64,000 nucleotides of DNA from Chitinophaga sp. YR627 (GCF_900114995.1 NZ_FOUX01000007.1:62001-126000); one strand, 5' to 3'; shown: positions 8,278 to 18,183, counted from the stretch's first letter. The notes: a model not told the origin generated them from the sequence alone. A program made the numbers and translations.

Positions 8278-8718
8278 ATGAACAGACCGATGATGTGTAG
8301 TACCATCAGCCACCTGCTTACGCAGATCTGCAAGGTACACAGGAATAAAGGCAACCAGATGCTGGCTGCCCATCAGCTCCATGCCGGTCAGGAGCATTTC
8401 CTGGCGCAACTGCTGTGTGGAGGACCTATGACGATGAACGAGCTCACGGAAAATCTGGAAGTAACACCCGCAACAGTGACAAGAACAGCTGAACGACTGG
8501 AGAAAAACGGGTTTCTCACAAAAGAAAAATGTAATAATGATCAGCGGGTTGTGAGAGTCAGCCTGACCGATAAAGGAAAAGAAGCAGCCACCGATATAAT
8601 AGATACTACCTGGAATAAGCTGGAGCAGCAGATGGTAAAAAACATGAGCACAGAAGAAAAGATATTGCTCAGACGACTGTTAATGCAGGTATTGGAAAAC
8701 ATGGAAGAGGAAGAATAA
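8278..8718 (+). CDS. MarR-family transcriptional regulator
   Basis: This 146-residue winged-helix repressor shows the MarR order of elements: a dimerisation helix (CSTISHLLTQICKVHRNKG), the helix-turn-helix (MTMNELTENLEVTPATVTRTAERLEKNGFL), the wing (CNNDQRVVRVSLTDKGKE) and a C-terminal helix. A TTG at 8260 would extend the frame by 6 codons, but the ATG at 8278 fits the family length and leaves room for the promoter and operator at 8243. It precedes an AraC regulator and a tripartite efflux pump on the same strand, a common arrangement in which the MarR protein senses a small aromatic or drug and derepresses the pump. Confidence 0.92.
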   Translation: MNRPMMCSTISHLLTQICKVHRNKGNQMLAAHQLHAGQEHFLAQLLCGGPMTMNELTENLEVTPATVTRTAERLEKNGFLTKEKCNNDQRVVRVSLTDKGKEAATDIIDTTWNKLEQQMVKNMSTEEKILLRRLLMQVLENMEEEE

Positions 8719-8749
8719 GCGCATTTTTCCTTTTTTTTAAATTATTTAT

Positions 8750-8761
8750 TTAGCCGGCTAA
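8750..8761. promoter_or_regulatory. Second copy of the MarR-type operator
   Basis: TTAGCCGGCTAA recurs exactly, with the same right flank (TTAA) as the copy at 8243. It lies 32 nt after the MarR stop and upstream of the AraC/efflux genes, so the MarR protein probably controls both its own gene and the next transcription unit. Confidence 0.68.
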
Positions 8762-8861
8762 TTAAATGCAGGATTGAAAAGTAGCGCAAACCGTATGGAA
8801 CTAAATTATCGAGATATAAATTAATATCAGAAGAATAACTATGATTTGTGGGTGGATTGTA

Positions 8862-8869
8862 TACTTTTG
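8862..8869 (+). promoter_or_regulatory. Candidate -7 element for the AraC gene
   Basis: TACTTTTG matches TAnnTTTG. The -33 TTG is not well placed. It is about 100 nt downstream of the second MarR-type operator and would give a leader of about 125 nt before the ATG at 9000. Confidence 0.4.
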
Positions 8870-8999
8870 TACCACCATAACGAACACCATACGTTAATAC
8901 TACTTGTTACCACCTGCTTCTGTCCGGATCCAATAATGAGATCTGCCTGATCCCCTTATTTACTGTAGTGCGCATTACTAATACCAAACGTCAAGTATT

Positions 9000-9881
9000 A
9001 TGAGGAATAATGTATTGATACCCGTTTACGACTATGCCGACGTCAACAGGCCTGGTAATCCTGTGAGGGGATTTCATATTGACCGTACAACTTATCTGGT
9101 ACAACCTGAAGATGTGTCCGAGCCGCACAGACGTTCCAATTACAGCCTCACGTTGTTATTATCCGGCGAAAGTATACAATATATAGACTTCGAAAAATAT
9201 ACCGTGAAAGCACCGGCACTGATCATGTTATCTCCTGATCAGATCTACCGGTACACCGGCGATAGCCTGTCTGAAATTGTGAACATTTCTTTCTCTCCGG
9301 AATTTCTGCTGCCGGAAACATCCGCCAGTGGAATGGTTTGCTGGTCATGCGTATTTGAAAAAGCAATTGTGCCACTGACCGACGGACAGCTCAAAGAGCT
9401 GCTCGGCTTCGCACGCCTCATGCTCAGAGAAACGGAAAACCCGCAGCCACTCAGTGACCTGATCATCCGTAGTCAGCTGAAATCGCTGATGGCCGCTACC
9501 GCCAGACTGCCGCAACTCGATATCGCATCTATACAGTCAGATACCCTGCCCAACCGCATCGTCAGACAATTCAATGAACTGTCCGACATCCATTACAAAG
9601 ATAAAACCCAGGTCGCCCACTACGCAGAGCTGATGTTCGTAACGCCGGGTCACCTGAACGATACGATTAAATCCGCACTGGGGAAGACCGCTAAACAAAT
9701 TATAGACGAAAAACGTATTACTGAAGCAAAGCGTTTATTGTATTGGGGTGAACATACAATTAAAGAGATCGCAGGACAACTGAACTTTGAAGATGACGGT
9801 TATTTTAATCGCTTCTTTAAGAAACATACAGGTGCAACACCTGCTTCTTTTCAACGTAGCATCCGTGAAAAGTACAATTAA
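9000..9881 (+). CDS. AraC-family transcriptional regulator (efflux locus)
   Basis: This 293-residue regulator has an N-terminal cupin-like sensor half (about 1-170) and a C-terminal pair of helix-turn-helix motifs (about 195-290: HYAELMFVTPGHLNDTIKSALGKT, then IKEIAGQLNFEDDGYFNRFFKKHTGATP). The second helix-turn-helix has the canonical AraC block. It lies between the MarR gene and the adaptor gene on the same strand, 333 nt upstream of the latter, and is likely a local activator of the pump; the ligand is unknown. Confidence 0.92.
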   Translation: MRNNVLIPVYDYADVNRPGNPVRGFHIDRTTYLVQPEDVSEPHRRSNYSLTLLLSGESIQYIDFEKYTVKAPALIMLSPDQIYRYTGDSLSEIVNISFSPEFLLPETSASGMVCWSCVFEKAIVPLTDGQLKELLGFARLMLRETENPQPLSDLIIRSQLKSLMAATARLPQLDIASIQSDTLPNRIVRQFNELSDIHYKDKTQVAHYAELMFVTPGHLNDTIKSALGKTAKQIIDEKRITEAKRLLYWGEHTIKEIAGQLNFEDDGYFNRFFKKHTGATPASFQRSIREKYN

Positions 9882-9920
9882 TACCGTAATTAGTTAAATG
9901 ATTTTCTTTTTTATACGTCC

Positions 9921-9928
9921 TATTTTTG
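9921..9928 (+). promoter_or_regulatory. Candidate -7 element upstream of the efflux operon
   Basis: TATTTTTG fits TAnnTTTG. It lies in the 333-nt noncoding stretch between the AraC gene and the adaptor gene and would give a leader of about 280 nt. Apart from a further TATTTTTAG at about 10040 I see nothing else distinctive in this stretch. Confidence 0.35.
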
Positions 9929-10214
9929 TAAATCGGATAGAATGGAAACTGTTTTAGCAATCGTCAACTAAAACCGAACGCTCATGAAGTACAATGATCT
10001 CACCTGTTAATTATCAGGAACCAAATTTCTCTATTAGCTATTTTTAGTAAATCTACCTCGTAGTTCCAACACTACGCAACAACAACTATTTTCTTTCCAT
10101 CAACAGGGAAGGGATATGGCAGGGTTTGCCCATAGCTCCACAATGTGTCTGAAATCGCCAATAAGATTACAGCGTGACCGGCTATTGTCAATAATCAAGA
10201 AAACACAAAACCGT

Positions 10215-11399
10215 ATGAACCACTTATTTCAACAAGTTTACAAACAAAAGCCTGTAGGCTTTCTCTATAGCCTGATACTGCTCGCAGTATTATCAGGTTG
10301 CGCGTCCTCTTCCGCTAATCCGGAAGGTGGTGCTCCTCCTGTAACTGCGTTGCCGGTATTCAAGGCTGCTGCAGTTCCTGCTTCTACTCACCGTGAATAT
10401 AACGCCGCGCTGGAAGGTAAAGTGAACGTGGAGATCCGTGCACAGGTAGATGGATATATCGATAAGATCTTCGTTGATGAAGGCGCTTATGTGAAAGCCG
10501 GACAACCATTGTTCCGGATCAACGACCGTCCTTACCAGGAACAGTTGAGCAATGCATCTGCCAGTCTGCTGGCTGCACAGGCTAACGAAGAAAAAGCATC
10601 ACTGGAAGTATCCAGACTGACGCCACTGGTAGACAATAATGTCGTATCCGACATTCAGCTGAAAACAGCCAAAGCCGCTTACCAGGCTGCTAAAGCCAAT
10701 GTAGCGCAGGCACAGGCCATGGTCAGCAATGCACGCATCAACGTAGGTTTTACATTGATCACAGCACCTGTGAGCGGTTATATCGGCCGCATTCCTTATA
10801 AGAATGGTAGCCTCGTAGGTCGTAGCGAATCACAACCACTCACCGTACTTTCTGATGTAAATGAAGTATATGCATACTTCTCTATGAGTGAAGTGGATTT
10901 CCTGCAATTCAAGGATAAATTCCCCGGCAATACCATCGCGGAAAAAGTAAAACAACTGCCTCCGGTGGACCTGGTATTACCTGATAACACGATCTATCCT
11001 GAAAAAGGCCGCATCGAAACTATGGAAGGTCAGTTCGATAAAACAATGGGCGCTGTAAGTTTCCGCGCTACATTCCCCAATCCGAACGGTCTGCTGCGCT
11101 CCGGTAATACAGGTAAGGTAAAACTCTCCGAATCCTTTGCCGCCGCACTGGTTATACCACAGGAAGCTACTTTCGAATTACAGGATAAGATCTTCGTATT
11201 TACTGTTGGCGACAGTAATAAAGTAGTAAGCAAACCGATCACCGTATCGGGTAAAAATGGTGCGTACTATTTCGTCGCAAAAGGCGTGAACGCCGGTGAA
11301 TCTGTTGTGTACACCGGATTGGACCGTCTGCGTGATGGAATGGTGATCCAACCGCAACCCATTTCAATGGATAGTCTGCTGAAAGCCAGACCACTTTAA
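10215..11399 (+). CDS. RND efflux periplasmic adaptor (membrane fusion protein), lipoprotein
   Basis: This is the AcrA-type adaptor bridging the inner-membrane pump and the outer-membrane factor. The ATG at 10215 is chosen because the next residues form a lipoprotein signal (FLYSLILLAVLSGC); the frame is open 99 nt further upstream but that part lacks signal character. Features are a biotinyl-lipoyl half-motif (EIRAQVDGYIDKIFVDEGAYVKAGQPLF), an alpha-hairpin of Ala/Gln-rich heptads (about 100-180), the second lipoyl half (ITAPVSGYIGRI) and the beta-barrel and membrane-proximal domains. The length of 394 residues is typical. It is the first gene of a three-gene efflux operon. Confidence 0.95.
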   Translation: MNHLFQQVYKQKPVGFLYSLILLAVLSGCASSSANPEGGAPPVTALPVFKAAAVPASTHREYNAALEGKVNVEIRAQVDGYIDKIFVDEGAYVKAGQPLFRINDRPYQEQLSNASASLLAAQANEEKASLEVSRLTPLVDNNVVSDIQLKTAKAAYQAAKANVAQAQAMVSNARINVGFTLITAPVSGYIGRIPYKNGSLVGRSESQPLTVLSDVNEVYAYFSMSEVDFLQFKDKFPGNTIAEKVKQLPPVDLVLPDNTIYPEKGRIETMEGQFDKTMGAVSFRATFPNPNGLLRSGNTGKVKLSESFAAALVIPQEATFELQDKIFVFTVGDSNKVVSKPITVSGKNGAYYFVAKGVNAGESVVYTGLDRLRDGMVIQPQPISMDSLLKARPL

Positions 11400-11502
11400 C
11401 TGACGACAGTATAGTAATGTATTCCCCGCTATCACGGTTTGCAAAGACCGCTGGGGATAGTACACTCCGGACATCCTGACAAACAACTAACGCAAGCAAA
11501 TT

Positions 11503-14500
11503 ATGTTAAGAAGATTTATAGAAAGACCCGTACTGGCAACGGTGGTGTCCATTATCCTGGTACTGCTGGGATTATTGTCGCTCGCCACCCTGCCCGTTAC
11601 GCAGTTCCCCGATATCGCTCCGCCCAGCGTGGCCGTAACAGCCTCCTATCCGGGTGCGAATGCGGAAGTGGTAGCCCGCTCAGTAGCAACGCCTATTGAG
11701 GAAGCTGTGAATGGTGTGGAGAACATGACCTACATGACCTCCACGTCCAACAATGACGGCTCCATGACCCTGACCGTATACTTTAAACTGGGTACTGATC
11801 CTGACCTCGCCGCTGTAAACGTACAGAACCGCGTGGCAAAAGCAACAAGCCTCCTGCCGGTGGAAGTTGTAAGCGCAGGTATCACCACACAGAAACAGCA
11901 GAACAGTATGATCATGGTGGTGAACCTGGTCAGCGAAATGTCTGAATATGATGAGAAGTTTCTGCAGAACTATGCAAAGATCAACATCATCCCTGAAATA
12001 CAACGTGTGACCGGTGTTGGTCAGGCAATGGTATTCGGTGCGAAAGACTACTCTATGCGTATCTGGTTGCGTCCTGACCGTCTCGCTGCCAATAACCTGT
12101 CTCCACAGGATGTATTGACCGCGATCCGTGAACAGAACCTTGAAGCAGCACCGGGCCGTTTTGGCGAAAGCAGCAAGGAAGCATTCGAATATGTGATCAA
12201 ATACAAAGGAAAACGTAACCAGAATGCACAGTATGAAGATATCGTACTGAAAGCAAATGCAGACGGTTCCCTGCTGCGGCTGAAAGACGTGGCACGTGTG
12301 GAATTCGGTTCCTTTACCTACAGCAGTGACACGCATGTAAATGGTAAATATGGTATCGGTATCGCTATCTATCAGACAGCAGGTTCCAATGCCAACGAAA
12401 TACAGACACAGGTAAATGTGCTGATGAAAAAAGCAGCAGGTCTGTTCCCGAATGGTGTGGATTACTTCAATATTTACAGCACGAAGGAATACCTGGATGA
12501 ATCAATTGACCAGGTGAAACATACCCTGATAGAAGCCTTTATCCTGGTGTTCATCGTTGTGTTCATCTTCCTGCAGGATTTCCGTTCTACGCTCATACCT
12601 GCTATCGCAGTACCTGTAGCGATCATTGGTACATTCTTCTTTATGCAGCTGTTTGGTTTTACCATCAACCTGCTCACCCTGTTCGCACTCGTACTGGCCA
12701 TCGGTATCGTGGTGGATGACGCCATTGTGGTCGTCGAAGCCGTGCACTCGAAGATGGAGACCATCAATATGTCACCAAGGGTTGCCACGATCACCAGTAT
12801 GCAGGAGATATCCGGTGCGATCATCTCCATCACCCTGGTAATGGCCGCGGTATTCATTCCGGTTGGTTTCATGCAGGGACCTGCAGGGGTGTTCTACCGG
12901 CAGTTTGCCTTCACACTCGCGATCGCAATCCTGATCTCCGCACTGAACGCATTGACCCTGAGTCCGGCTTTATGTGCGCTGTTGCTGAAGAACAACCATA
13001 GTGATCAGGCGCATGGCGCTGCTTATACAAAAGGATTTGGTAAACGTTTCTTCACCGCTTTCAACACTGGTTTTGAAACGGTAACTAATAAATACATCAG
13101 CAGTATCCGTTTCCTCGTAAGACGTAAATGGATCGCTTTATCTGCCCTGGCAATTATCATCGGTGTAACTGTATGGCTGGTGAAGAGAACGCCGACCGGC
13201 TTTATCCCGACAGAGGATAATGGCTTCGTGGTATACTCTGTGACCATGCCGCCGGGATCATCCCTGCAACGTACACAGGAAGTGGTGAATAAAGTAGAGA
13301 AGGAAATGAAGGCGCTGGAATCAGTGAACAGTTACCTGAGCGTATCTGGTTTCAACATCCTCACTAACTCTAACAGTTCTGCCTATGCGGTAGGTTTCGT
13401 GAAACTGAAAAAACACGAAGACCGTGGTCAGATGAAAGACCTGAAAGATGTAATGGGGATGATGCAGGGCAAACTGGCCGGTATCAAGGAAGCCAGCATC
13501 TTTATGTTCAATATGCCGACCGTACCTGGTTTTAGTAACGTGGATGGTTTTGAGGTGATCCTGCAGGACCGTACCGGCGGACCACTCGATAAACTGGCCA
13601 ATACCGCCTATGGTTTTATCGGTGAACTGATGAAGCGTAAAGAGATCGCTTTTGCCTTCACCACCTTCAATGCCGGTAACCCGCAATATAACCTGGAGAT
13701 CGACGAAACAAAAGCCAAACAGCTGGGTATTTCAGTATCAGATATCCTCCAGACCATGCAGGTATATTATGGTAGCACCTTTGCATCTGACTTTAACCGT
13801 TTTGGTAAGTACTACCGTGTGATCGTACAGGCAGAAGCGCCTGCCCGCGCAGAAGCTGCTTCACTGGATCAGATCTTTGTAAAGAACAGTTCAGGTGAAA
13901 TGGTGCCGGTGAATGCAGTCGTGAAACTGGAAAGAGTATACGGTCCGGAAACGGTGACCCGTAATAACCTCTTCAATGCGGTAACGATTAATGGTCAGCC
14001 GAAACCAGGATACAGTTCCGGTGACGCGATCAAAGCAGTAGAGGAAGTTGCACAGCAATACCTGCCAAGAGGTTATTCCTATGAGTGGGTAGGTATGACA
14101 AAAGAGGAGATCGCAGCAGGCGGACAGGCAGGGATCATCTTCCTGTTATGTCTTGTGTTCGTATACTTCCTGCTGGCAGCACAGTATGAAAGCTATATCC
14201 TGCCGTTGTCAGTGATACTGTCTATTCCGCTGGGTATTTTCGGTGTATTCGTATTCATTAACCTGTTTGGTATTGACAACAATATATATGTGCAGGTAGG
14301 TCTGATCATGCTGATTGGTTTGTTAGCCAAGAACGCGATCCTGATCGTGGAATATGCCGTACAGCGCCGTCGTAATGGTATGGGGCTGTTAGCTGCTGCA
14401 TTGGAAGCATCCCGCTTACGTCTTCGTCCGATCCTGATGACGTCCTTCGCCTTTGTGGCTGGTCTGACGCCGTTAATGCGTGCAACAGGTTCCTCCGCAT

Positions 14501-14676
14501 TAGGTAACCGGTCCATCAGTACCGGTGCGGCCGGTGGTATGCTGACCGGTGTGATACTGGGTATCTTCGCTATTCCTGTATTGTTTATCATATTCCAGTA
14601 TCTACAGGAAAAGATCAGCGGTAAGCCGTTCAAGACGACACATCATACAGATGTAACAAGCGATGCAACCGTATAA
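11503..14676 (+). CDS. RND multidrug efflux permease (HAE1 family)
   Basis: This 1057-residue AcrB-like proton antiporter has a typical N-terminus (MLRRFIERPVLATVVSIILVLLGLLSLATLPVTQFPDIAPP), two repeats of six membrane helices, large periplasmic porter loops, and the proton-relay aspartates D405-D406 in GIVVDDAIVVVE on helix 4. The second half keeps the signature LIGLLAKNAILIVEYA and FAFVAGLTPL. All conserved blocks are present, so it should be active. It lies 103 nt after the adaptor and 33 nt before the outer-membrane gene. Substrates are likely hydrophobic drugs or detergents; specificity cannot be read from the sequence. Confidence 0.96.
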   Translation: MLRRFIERPVLATVVSIILVLLGLLSLATLPVTQFPDIAPPSVAVTASYPGANAEVVARSVATPIEEAVNGVENMTYMTSTSNNDGSMTLTVYFKLGTDPDLAAVNVQNRVAKATSLLPVEVVSAGITTQKQQNSMIMVVNLVSEMSEYDEKFLQNYAKINIIPEIQRVTGVGQAMVFGAKDYSMRIWLRPDRLAANNLSPQDVLTAIREQNLEAAPGRFGESSKEAFEYVIKYKGKRNQNAQYEDIVLKANADGSLLRLKDVARVEFGSFTYSSDTHVNGKYGIGIAIYQTAGSNANEIQTQVNVLMKKAAGLFPNGVDYFNIYSTKEYLDESIDQVKHTLIEAFILVFIVVFIFLQDFRSTLIPAIAVPVAIIGTFFFMQLFGFTINLLTLFALVLAIGIVVDDAIVVVEAVHSKMETINMSPRVATITSMQEISGAIISITLVMAAVFIPVGFMQGPAGVFYRQFAFTLAIAILISALNALTLSPALCALLLKNNHSDQAHGAAYTKGFGKRFFTAFNTGFETVTNKYISSIRFLVRRKWIALSALAIIIGVTVWLVKRTPTGFIPTEDNGFVVYSVTMPPGSSLQRTQEVVNKVEKEMKALESVNSYLSVSGFNILTNSNSSAYAVGFVKLKKHEDRGQMKDLKDVMGMMQGKLAGIKEASIFMFNMPTVPGFSNVDGFEVILQDRTGGPLDKLANTAYGFIGELMKRKEIAFAFTTFNAGNPQYNLEIDETKAKQLGISVSDILQTMQVYYGSTFASDFNRFGKYYRVIVQAEAPARAEAASLDQIFVKNSSGEMVPVNAVVKLERVYGPETVTRNNLFNAVTINGQPKPGYSSGDAIKAVEEVAQQYLPRGYSYEWVGMTKEEIAAGGQAGIIFLLCLVFVYFLLAAQYESYILPLSVILSIPLGIFGVFVFINLFGIDNNIYVQVGLIMLIGLLAKNAILIVEYAVQRRRNGMGLLAAALEASRLRLRPILMTSFAFVAGLTPLMRATGSSALGNRSISTGAAGGMLTGVILGIFAIPVLFIIFQYLQEKISGKPFKTTHHTDVTSDATV

Positions 14677-14709
14677 GCGCATCTAATATTAAAGTATAAA
14701 GAAAACAGG

Positions 14710-16134
14710 ATGACACTAAAATATATTCGATTTTCAATCGTCACTGTAGTTATAGTTGTAGGATTGTCAGCATGTCGGGTGGGCCGCAATTATCAACGGC
14801 CCGCTCTGGCAATGCCTGCTCAGTACAATGATACGGTGGCAACGGCAGCTGCTGACAGCAGTATTGCGACGTTGGAATGGAAGCAGTTTTTTACAGATAC
14901 GACATTACAGGGATTGATCGGAAGGGCGCTGAGCGGGAACTATGATTTGCAGCTGGCAATTAAACGCATAGAAACGGCACAGGCATACTTAAAACAAGCG
15001 AAATTAGGTTGGCTGCCAACGGTGAATCTCCAGGCAGCAGCGTCTACTTCCATCCCTTCAAAGAACAGTTTGAATGGTACCAGTCTGAATACCTTCCTGC
15101 GGACCGATCATATCGAGGACTACAGTCTGAATGCCGGACTCTCCTGGGAGATCGATGTATGGGGTAAGATCAGACGTCGCAAGGAAGCGGCACTGGCCAG
15201 CTACCTCGGTACATTTGAAGGTATGCATGCAGTACAGACAGGGCTGGTGGCGGATATTGCCAACAGTTATTACAACCTGCTGATGCTGGATGCACAGCTG
15301 GAAATTGCAAAGAGTAACGTATCACTCAGCGATACCATCGTACAGATGATCCGTTTGCAGAAGACAGCCGGTGAAACAACTGAACTGGCGGTACAACAGG
15401 CAGAGGCACAACGTCAGACAGCAGCATTACTGATACCGCAGCTGGAGCAGGCAAAAGCGATCGAACAGAATACGCTGCGTATCCTGGCAGGAGAGTTGCC
15501 GGGCGCTGTGGTGTATAATACGACACTGATCACTACACCGCTCCGCGAACTGATGCCAGCCGGCGTACCAGCAGCGCTGCTGAGTAACAGACCGGATGTA
15601 AAAGAACAGGAAATGGCGCTGGTCGCCGCGAATGCTGAAGTAGGCGTAGCACAGGCCAGTATGTATCCTGCTTTGAACATTACAGCCAATGGTGGTGTGA
15701 ATGCATTCAAAGCCAGCGACTGGTTTACATTGCCGGCCTCACTGTTTGGAACAGTGGCCGGAAGCCTTACACAACCGGTGTTTCAGCGCGGACAACTGAA
15801 AACGAACCTCGCAGTCGCAAAGATCCAGCGGGAAGAAGCCGTGATCAGGTTCAGACAGGTGGCGCTGAATGCAATAGGAGAGGTGTCCAATTCACTGGTG
15901 AGACTGGATAAACTGAAAGAACAGCAGGTGATCGCTTCTAATCAGGTAACTACCCTGGCGCTGGCCACTTCACAGGCGAGAATGCTGTTCCGCAGTGGAA
16001 TGGCTAATTACCTGGATGTGATCACCGCACAAAGCAGATCCTTACAGGCATCACTCACACAGGCTGATATTACCCGTCAGCAGCTGAGCGCTTCTGTTGA
16101 ATTGTACAGAAGTCTGGGAGGCGGATGGAAATAG
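14710..16134 (+). CDS. RND outer-membrane factor (NodT/OprM family lipoprotein)
   Basis: This 474-residue TolC-like channel subunit has a lipoprotein signal (IVTVVIVVGLSACRVG) followed by the typical GRNYQRPALAMPAQY start of the NodT family. Two structural repeats rich in Ala/Gln coiled-coil heptads follow (about 75-260 and 280-470). The family block NAEVGVAQASMYPALNITANGG is present. It forms the exit duct for the adjacent pump and is the last gene of the operon, with a strong terminator after it. Confidence 0.95.
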   Translation: MTLKYIRFSIVTVVIVVGLSACRVGRNYQRPALAMPAQYNDTVATAAADSSIATLEWKQFFTDTTLQGLIGRALSGNYDLQLAIKRIETAQAYLKQAKLGWLPTVNLQAAASTSIPSKNSLNGTSLNTFLRTDHIEDYSLNAGLSWEIDVWGKIRRRKEAALASYLGTFEGMHAVQTGLVADIANSYYNLLMLDAQLEIAKSNVSLSDTIVQMIRLQKTAGETTELAVQQAEAQRQTAALLIPQLEQAKAIEQNTLRILAGELPGAVVYNTTLITTPLRELMPAGVPAALLSNRPDVKEQEMALVAANAEVGVAQASMYPALNITANGGVNAFKASDWFTLPASLFGTVAGSLTQPVFQRGQLKTNLAVAKIQREEAVIRFRQVALNAIGEVSNSLVRLDKLKEQQVIASNQVTTLALATSQARMLFRSGMANYLDVITAQSRSLQASLTQADITRQQLSASVELYRSLGGGWK

Positions 16135-16184
16135 GGTGAGAAAAATAAGAACAGTTGTAATAGGTAGATAAATGTTTGTAACCC

Positions 16185-16220
16185 AATAGCGCCACAACTC
16201 TGTGGCGCTATTTATTTTTA
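16185..16220 (+). terminator. Intrinsic terminator of the efflux operon
   Basis: A perfect 12-bp stem AATAGCGCCACA / TGTGGCGCTATT with a 4-nt loop is followed by TATTTTTATT. Confidence 0.92.
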
Positions 16221-16231
16221 TTGTCAACTAT

Positions 16232-16262
16232 AAAAAAAAAGCTGTTCCTGAATAGAAACAGC
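16232..16262 (-). terminator. Candidate terminator for minus-strand transcription
   Basis: On the minus strand GCTGTT / AACAGC form a 6-bp stem with a 9-nt loop followed by nine T residues. It is about 150 nt beyond the stop codon of the acetyltransferase gene, the nearest minus-strand gene. Confidence 0.6.
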
Positions 16263-16411
16263 CGTTTGGTAACCAATGCCAACTTGATAAAAATATCAGG
16301 TTTAATTTTCGCTGATGATCCGATATCTTATTGATAACAATACAAAGGTGAAAAAAATGATCTTGTATAGCAATGCAGGAATCAGGGTTTAATTTGTATT
16401 AATTATGGACG

Positions 16412-16879
16412 TTAGTACTCCTTACCGAATAACCTCACATAAGTTGATTGTGCATTTCGCGGGATATCCAGTGCATCAAGAAATTTTACAGCGGCATCAT
16501 TGCCCGCATGCATACTGAATTCAATGCCTGCATAGGATTGATCATGCCCGCCCGCACGGATAAGACTCCTGATGAAATTACCGGCAATGCCTTTTCTGCG
16601 ATGCAGCCGGCGTACATATAATTCATCGATCCCGAGTATCAGGCCACCGTATTCGTTACTCCAGTAACAGAAAGAGATAGCATATCCGGCCAGCTCTCCG
16701 TCACATTCTATTACATGTACGGCGCCCATATTGTGACGTTGTTCATAAAAAAATAATGTAGCGACGATCTTATTTTGAGCGAGGTTTTTACGGCTGATCA
16801 TTTCGCCGTATAATTCCGTGGACATCATAGTAAGTACTTCCGCATCTTTCAACCGCGCAGCTCTGTATGTGGTGTTCAT
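16412..16879 (-). CDS. GNAT-family N-acetyltransferase
   Basis: This 155-residue acetyl-CoA-dependent acetyltransferase begins with the typical YRAARLKDAEVL. Motif A lies at about 100-120: ELYVRRLHRRKGIAGNFI, whose RRKGIAG forms the pyrophosphate-binding loop. The C-terminal part (NDAAVKFLDALDI) also fits. The acceptor is unknown. It is a single gene with a good minus-strand promoter immediately upstream. Confidence 0.88.
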   Translation of the reverse strand: MNTTYRAARLKDAEVLTMMSTELYGEMISRKNLAQNKIVATLFFYEQRHNMGAVHVIECDGELAGYAISFCYWSNEYGGLILGIDELYVRRLHRRKGIAGNFIRSLIRAGGHDQSYAGIEFSMHAGNDAAVKFLDALDIPRNAQSTYVRLFGKEY

Positions 16880-16898
16880 GTTCTATTGTAATGGAACC

Positions 16899-16929
16899 CA
16901 AATCTATACATGGACCCGCTATACATCAA
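16899..16929 (-). promoter_or_regulatory. Bacteroidota-type promoter of the acetyltransferase gene
   Basis: On the minus strand TTG (16927-16929) is followed after 20 nt by TAGATTTG (16899-16906), which matches the -33 TTG / -7 TAnnTTTG consensus. The -7 element ends 19 nt before the ATG. It is the cleanest promoter of this type I found in the window. Confidence 0.75.
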
Positions 16930-17130
16930 TTGTCAGATCATAGTATGTTTTGTCTTTTTTATCGCCGGAGAGGAGTTAGAAATTAAGAATTAAATTTTTG
17001 TCTCCTGATTCACGATAAATATGACAACACTTGCAGGTAATTGGCAATTGTCCTGGCATCATATTGGAAATAGCTTTGCAACTATTAGTACCGGATAATT
17101 GTTAATTCATCAACATAAACTTAAAACACA

Positions 17131-18117
17131 ATGAGCACAGAGATAAGGTTACCACTGGATCCGGATGTAGATCCTGCTATTGACAGCAAAGTAAAAGCGT
17201 TCCTGCATGCTTTAAATACAAGCGGCGGTCAGCCACTGGAAACATTATCACCTGTGGATGCACGTGCTGTGCTGACAGGTGCACAGGAATCTGTACAGGT
17301 AGACGTTTCAGGCGTGGAGTTTTCTGAGAAAACCATTACATCTGAAGGAATTACCGTAAAACTGGATATCGTACGTCCTGCCGGCGTAAGCGGCAAACTG
17401 CCGGTGTTCATGTTCTTCCACGGCGGTGGTTGGGTACTGGGCGATTTCCCTACACATAAACGACTGGTGCGTGACCTCGTTGTGGCATCCGGTGCTGTTG
17501 CAGTTTTCCCTAACTATACGCCTGCGCCGGAAGGAAAATTCCCTACACAGATCAATGAAGCATATGCTGCTACCAAATGGGTGGCTGAACATGGTGATGA
17601 GATCGGTGTAGATGGTAAGAACCTCGCGCTGGCAGGTAATAGCGTAGGTGGTAATATGACGGCTGTCGTAGCTATTCTGGCAAAAGAAAAACAGGGACCT
17701 GCGCTTAAAGGACAGGTAATGCTCTGGCCGGTAACAAATGCTGATTTCGAAACTGGTTCTTATAATCAGTTTGCAACAGGCCGTTTCCTGACAAAAGAAA
17801 TGATGAAATGGTTCTTTGATAATTATTCCACACCTTCAGAACGCAGCGATATTCATATCTCTCCTTTACAGGCGACAACAGATCAACTGAAAGGACTGCC
17901 ACCTGCATTGGTGATGGTTGCTGAGAATGATGTATTGCGTGATGAAGGAGAATCATATGCACGTAAACTCGATCAGGCAGGCGTACCGGTAGCGCTGGTG
18001 CGTTATCAGGGAATGATCCATGACTGGGGACTGTTAAACCCGCTGGCGACTGTTCCTGGCACGCGTTCTGCGATGGATCATGCCGGTGCAGAACTGAAGA
18101 AATATCTCAAACAGTAA
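17131..18117 (+). CDS. Alpha/beta hydrolase of the hormone-sensitive-lipase family
   Basis: This 328-residue cytoplasmic esterase has the HGGGW oxyanion-hole motif at 97-101, the nucleophile elbow GNSVGG with Ser171, the acid Asp267 (ENDVLRDEG) and His297 (MIHDWG). The elbow is normally GDSAGG, so the N and V are mild departures. No signal peptide. Members hydrolyse short-chain esters; the substrate is unknown. It is monocistronic with a terminator 22 nt after the stop. Confidence 0.93.
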   Translation: MSTEIRLPLDPDVDPAIDSKVKAFLHALNTSGGQPLETLSPVDARAVLTGAQESVQVDVSGVEFSEKTITSEGITVKLDIVRPAGVSGKLPVFMFFHGGGWVLGDFPTHKRLVRDLVVASGAVAVFPNYTPAPEGKFPTQINEAYAATKWVAEHGDEIGVDGKNLALAGNSVGGNMTAVVAILAKEKQGPALKGQVMLWPVTNADFETGSYNQFATGRFLTKEMMKWFFDNYSTPSERSDIHISPLQATTDQLKGLPPALVMVAENDVLRDEGESYARKLDQAGVPVALVRYQGMIHDWGLLNPLATVPGTRSAMDHAGAELKKYLKQ

Positions 18118-18138
18118 ACGAACACTGTTACTTTATAA

Positions 18139-18183
18139 AAGCTCCTGACAGATCAGTAATGGTAGGTCAGGAGCTTATCTTTT
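18139..18183 (+). terminator. Intrinsic terminator after the esterase gene
   Basis: AAGCTCCTGAC / GTCAGGAGCTT form an 11-bp perfect stem with a 16-nt loop, followed by ATCTTTTA. Confidence 0.8.
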
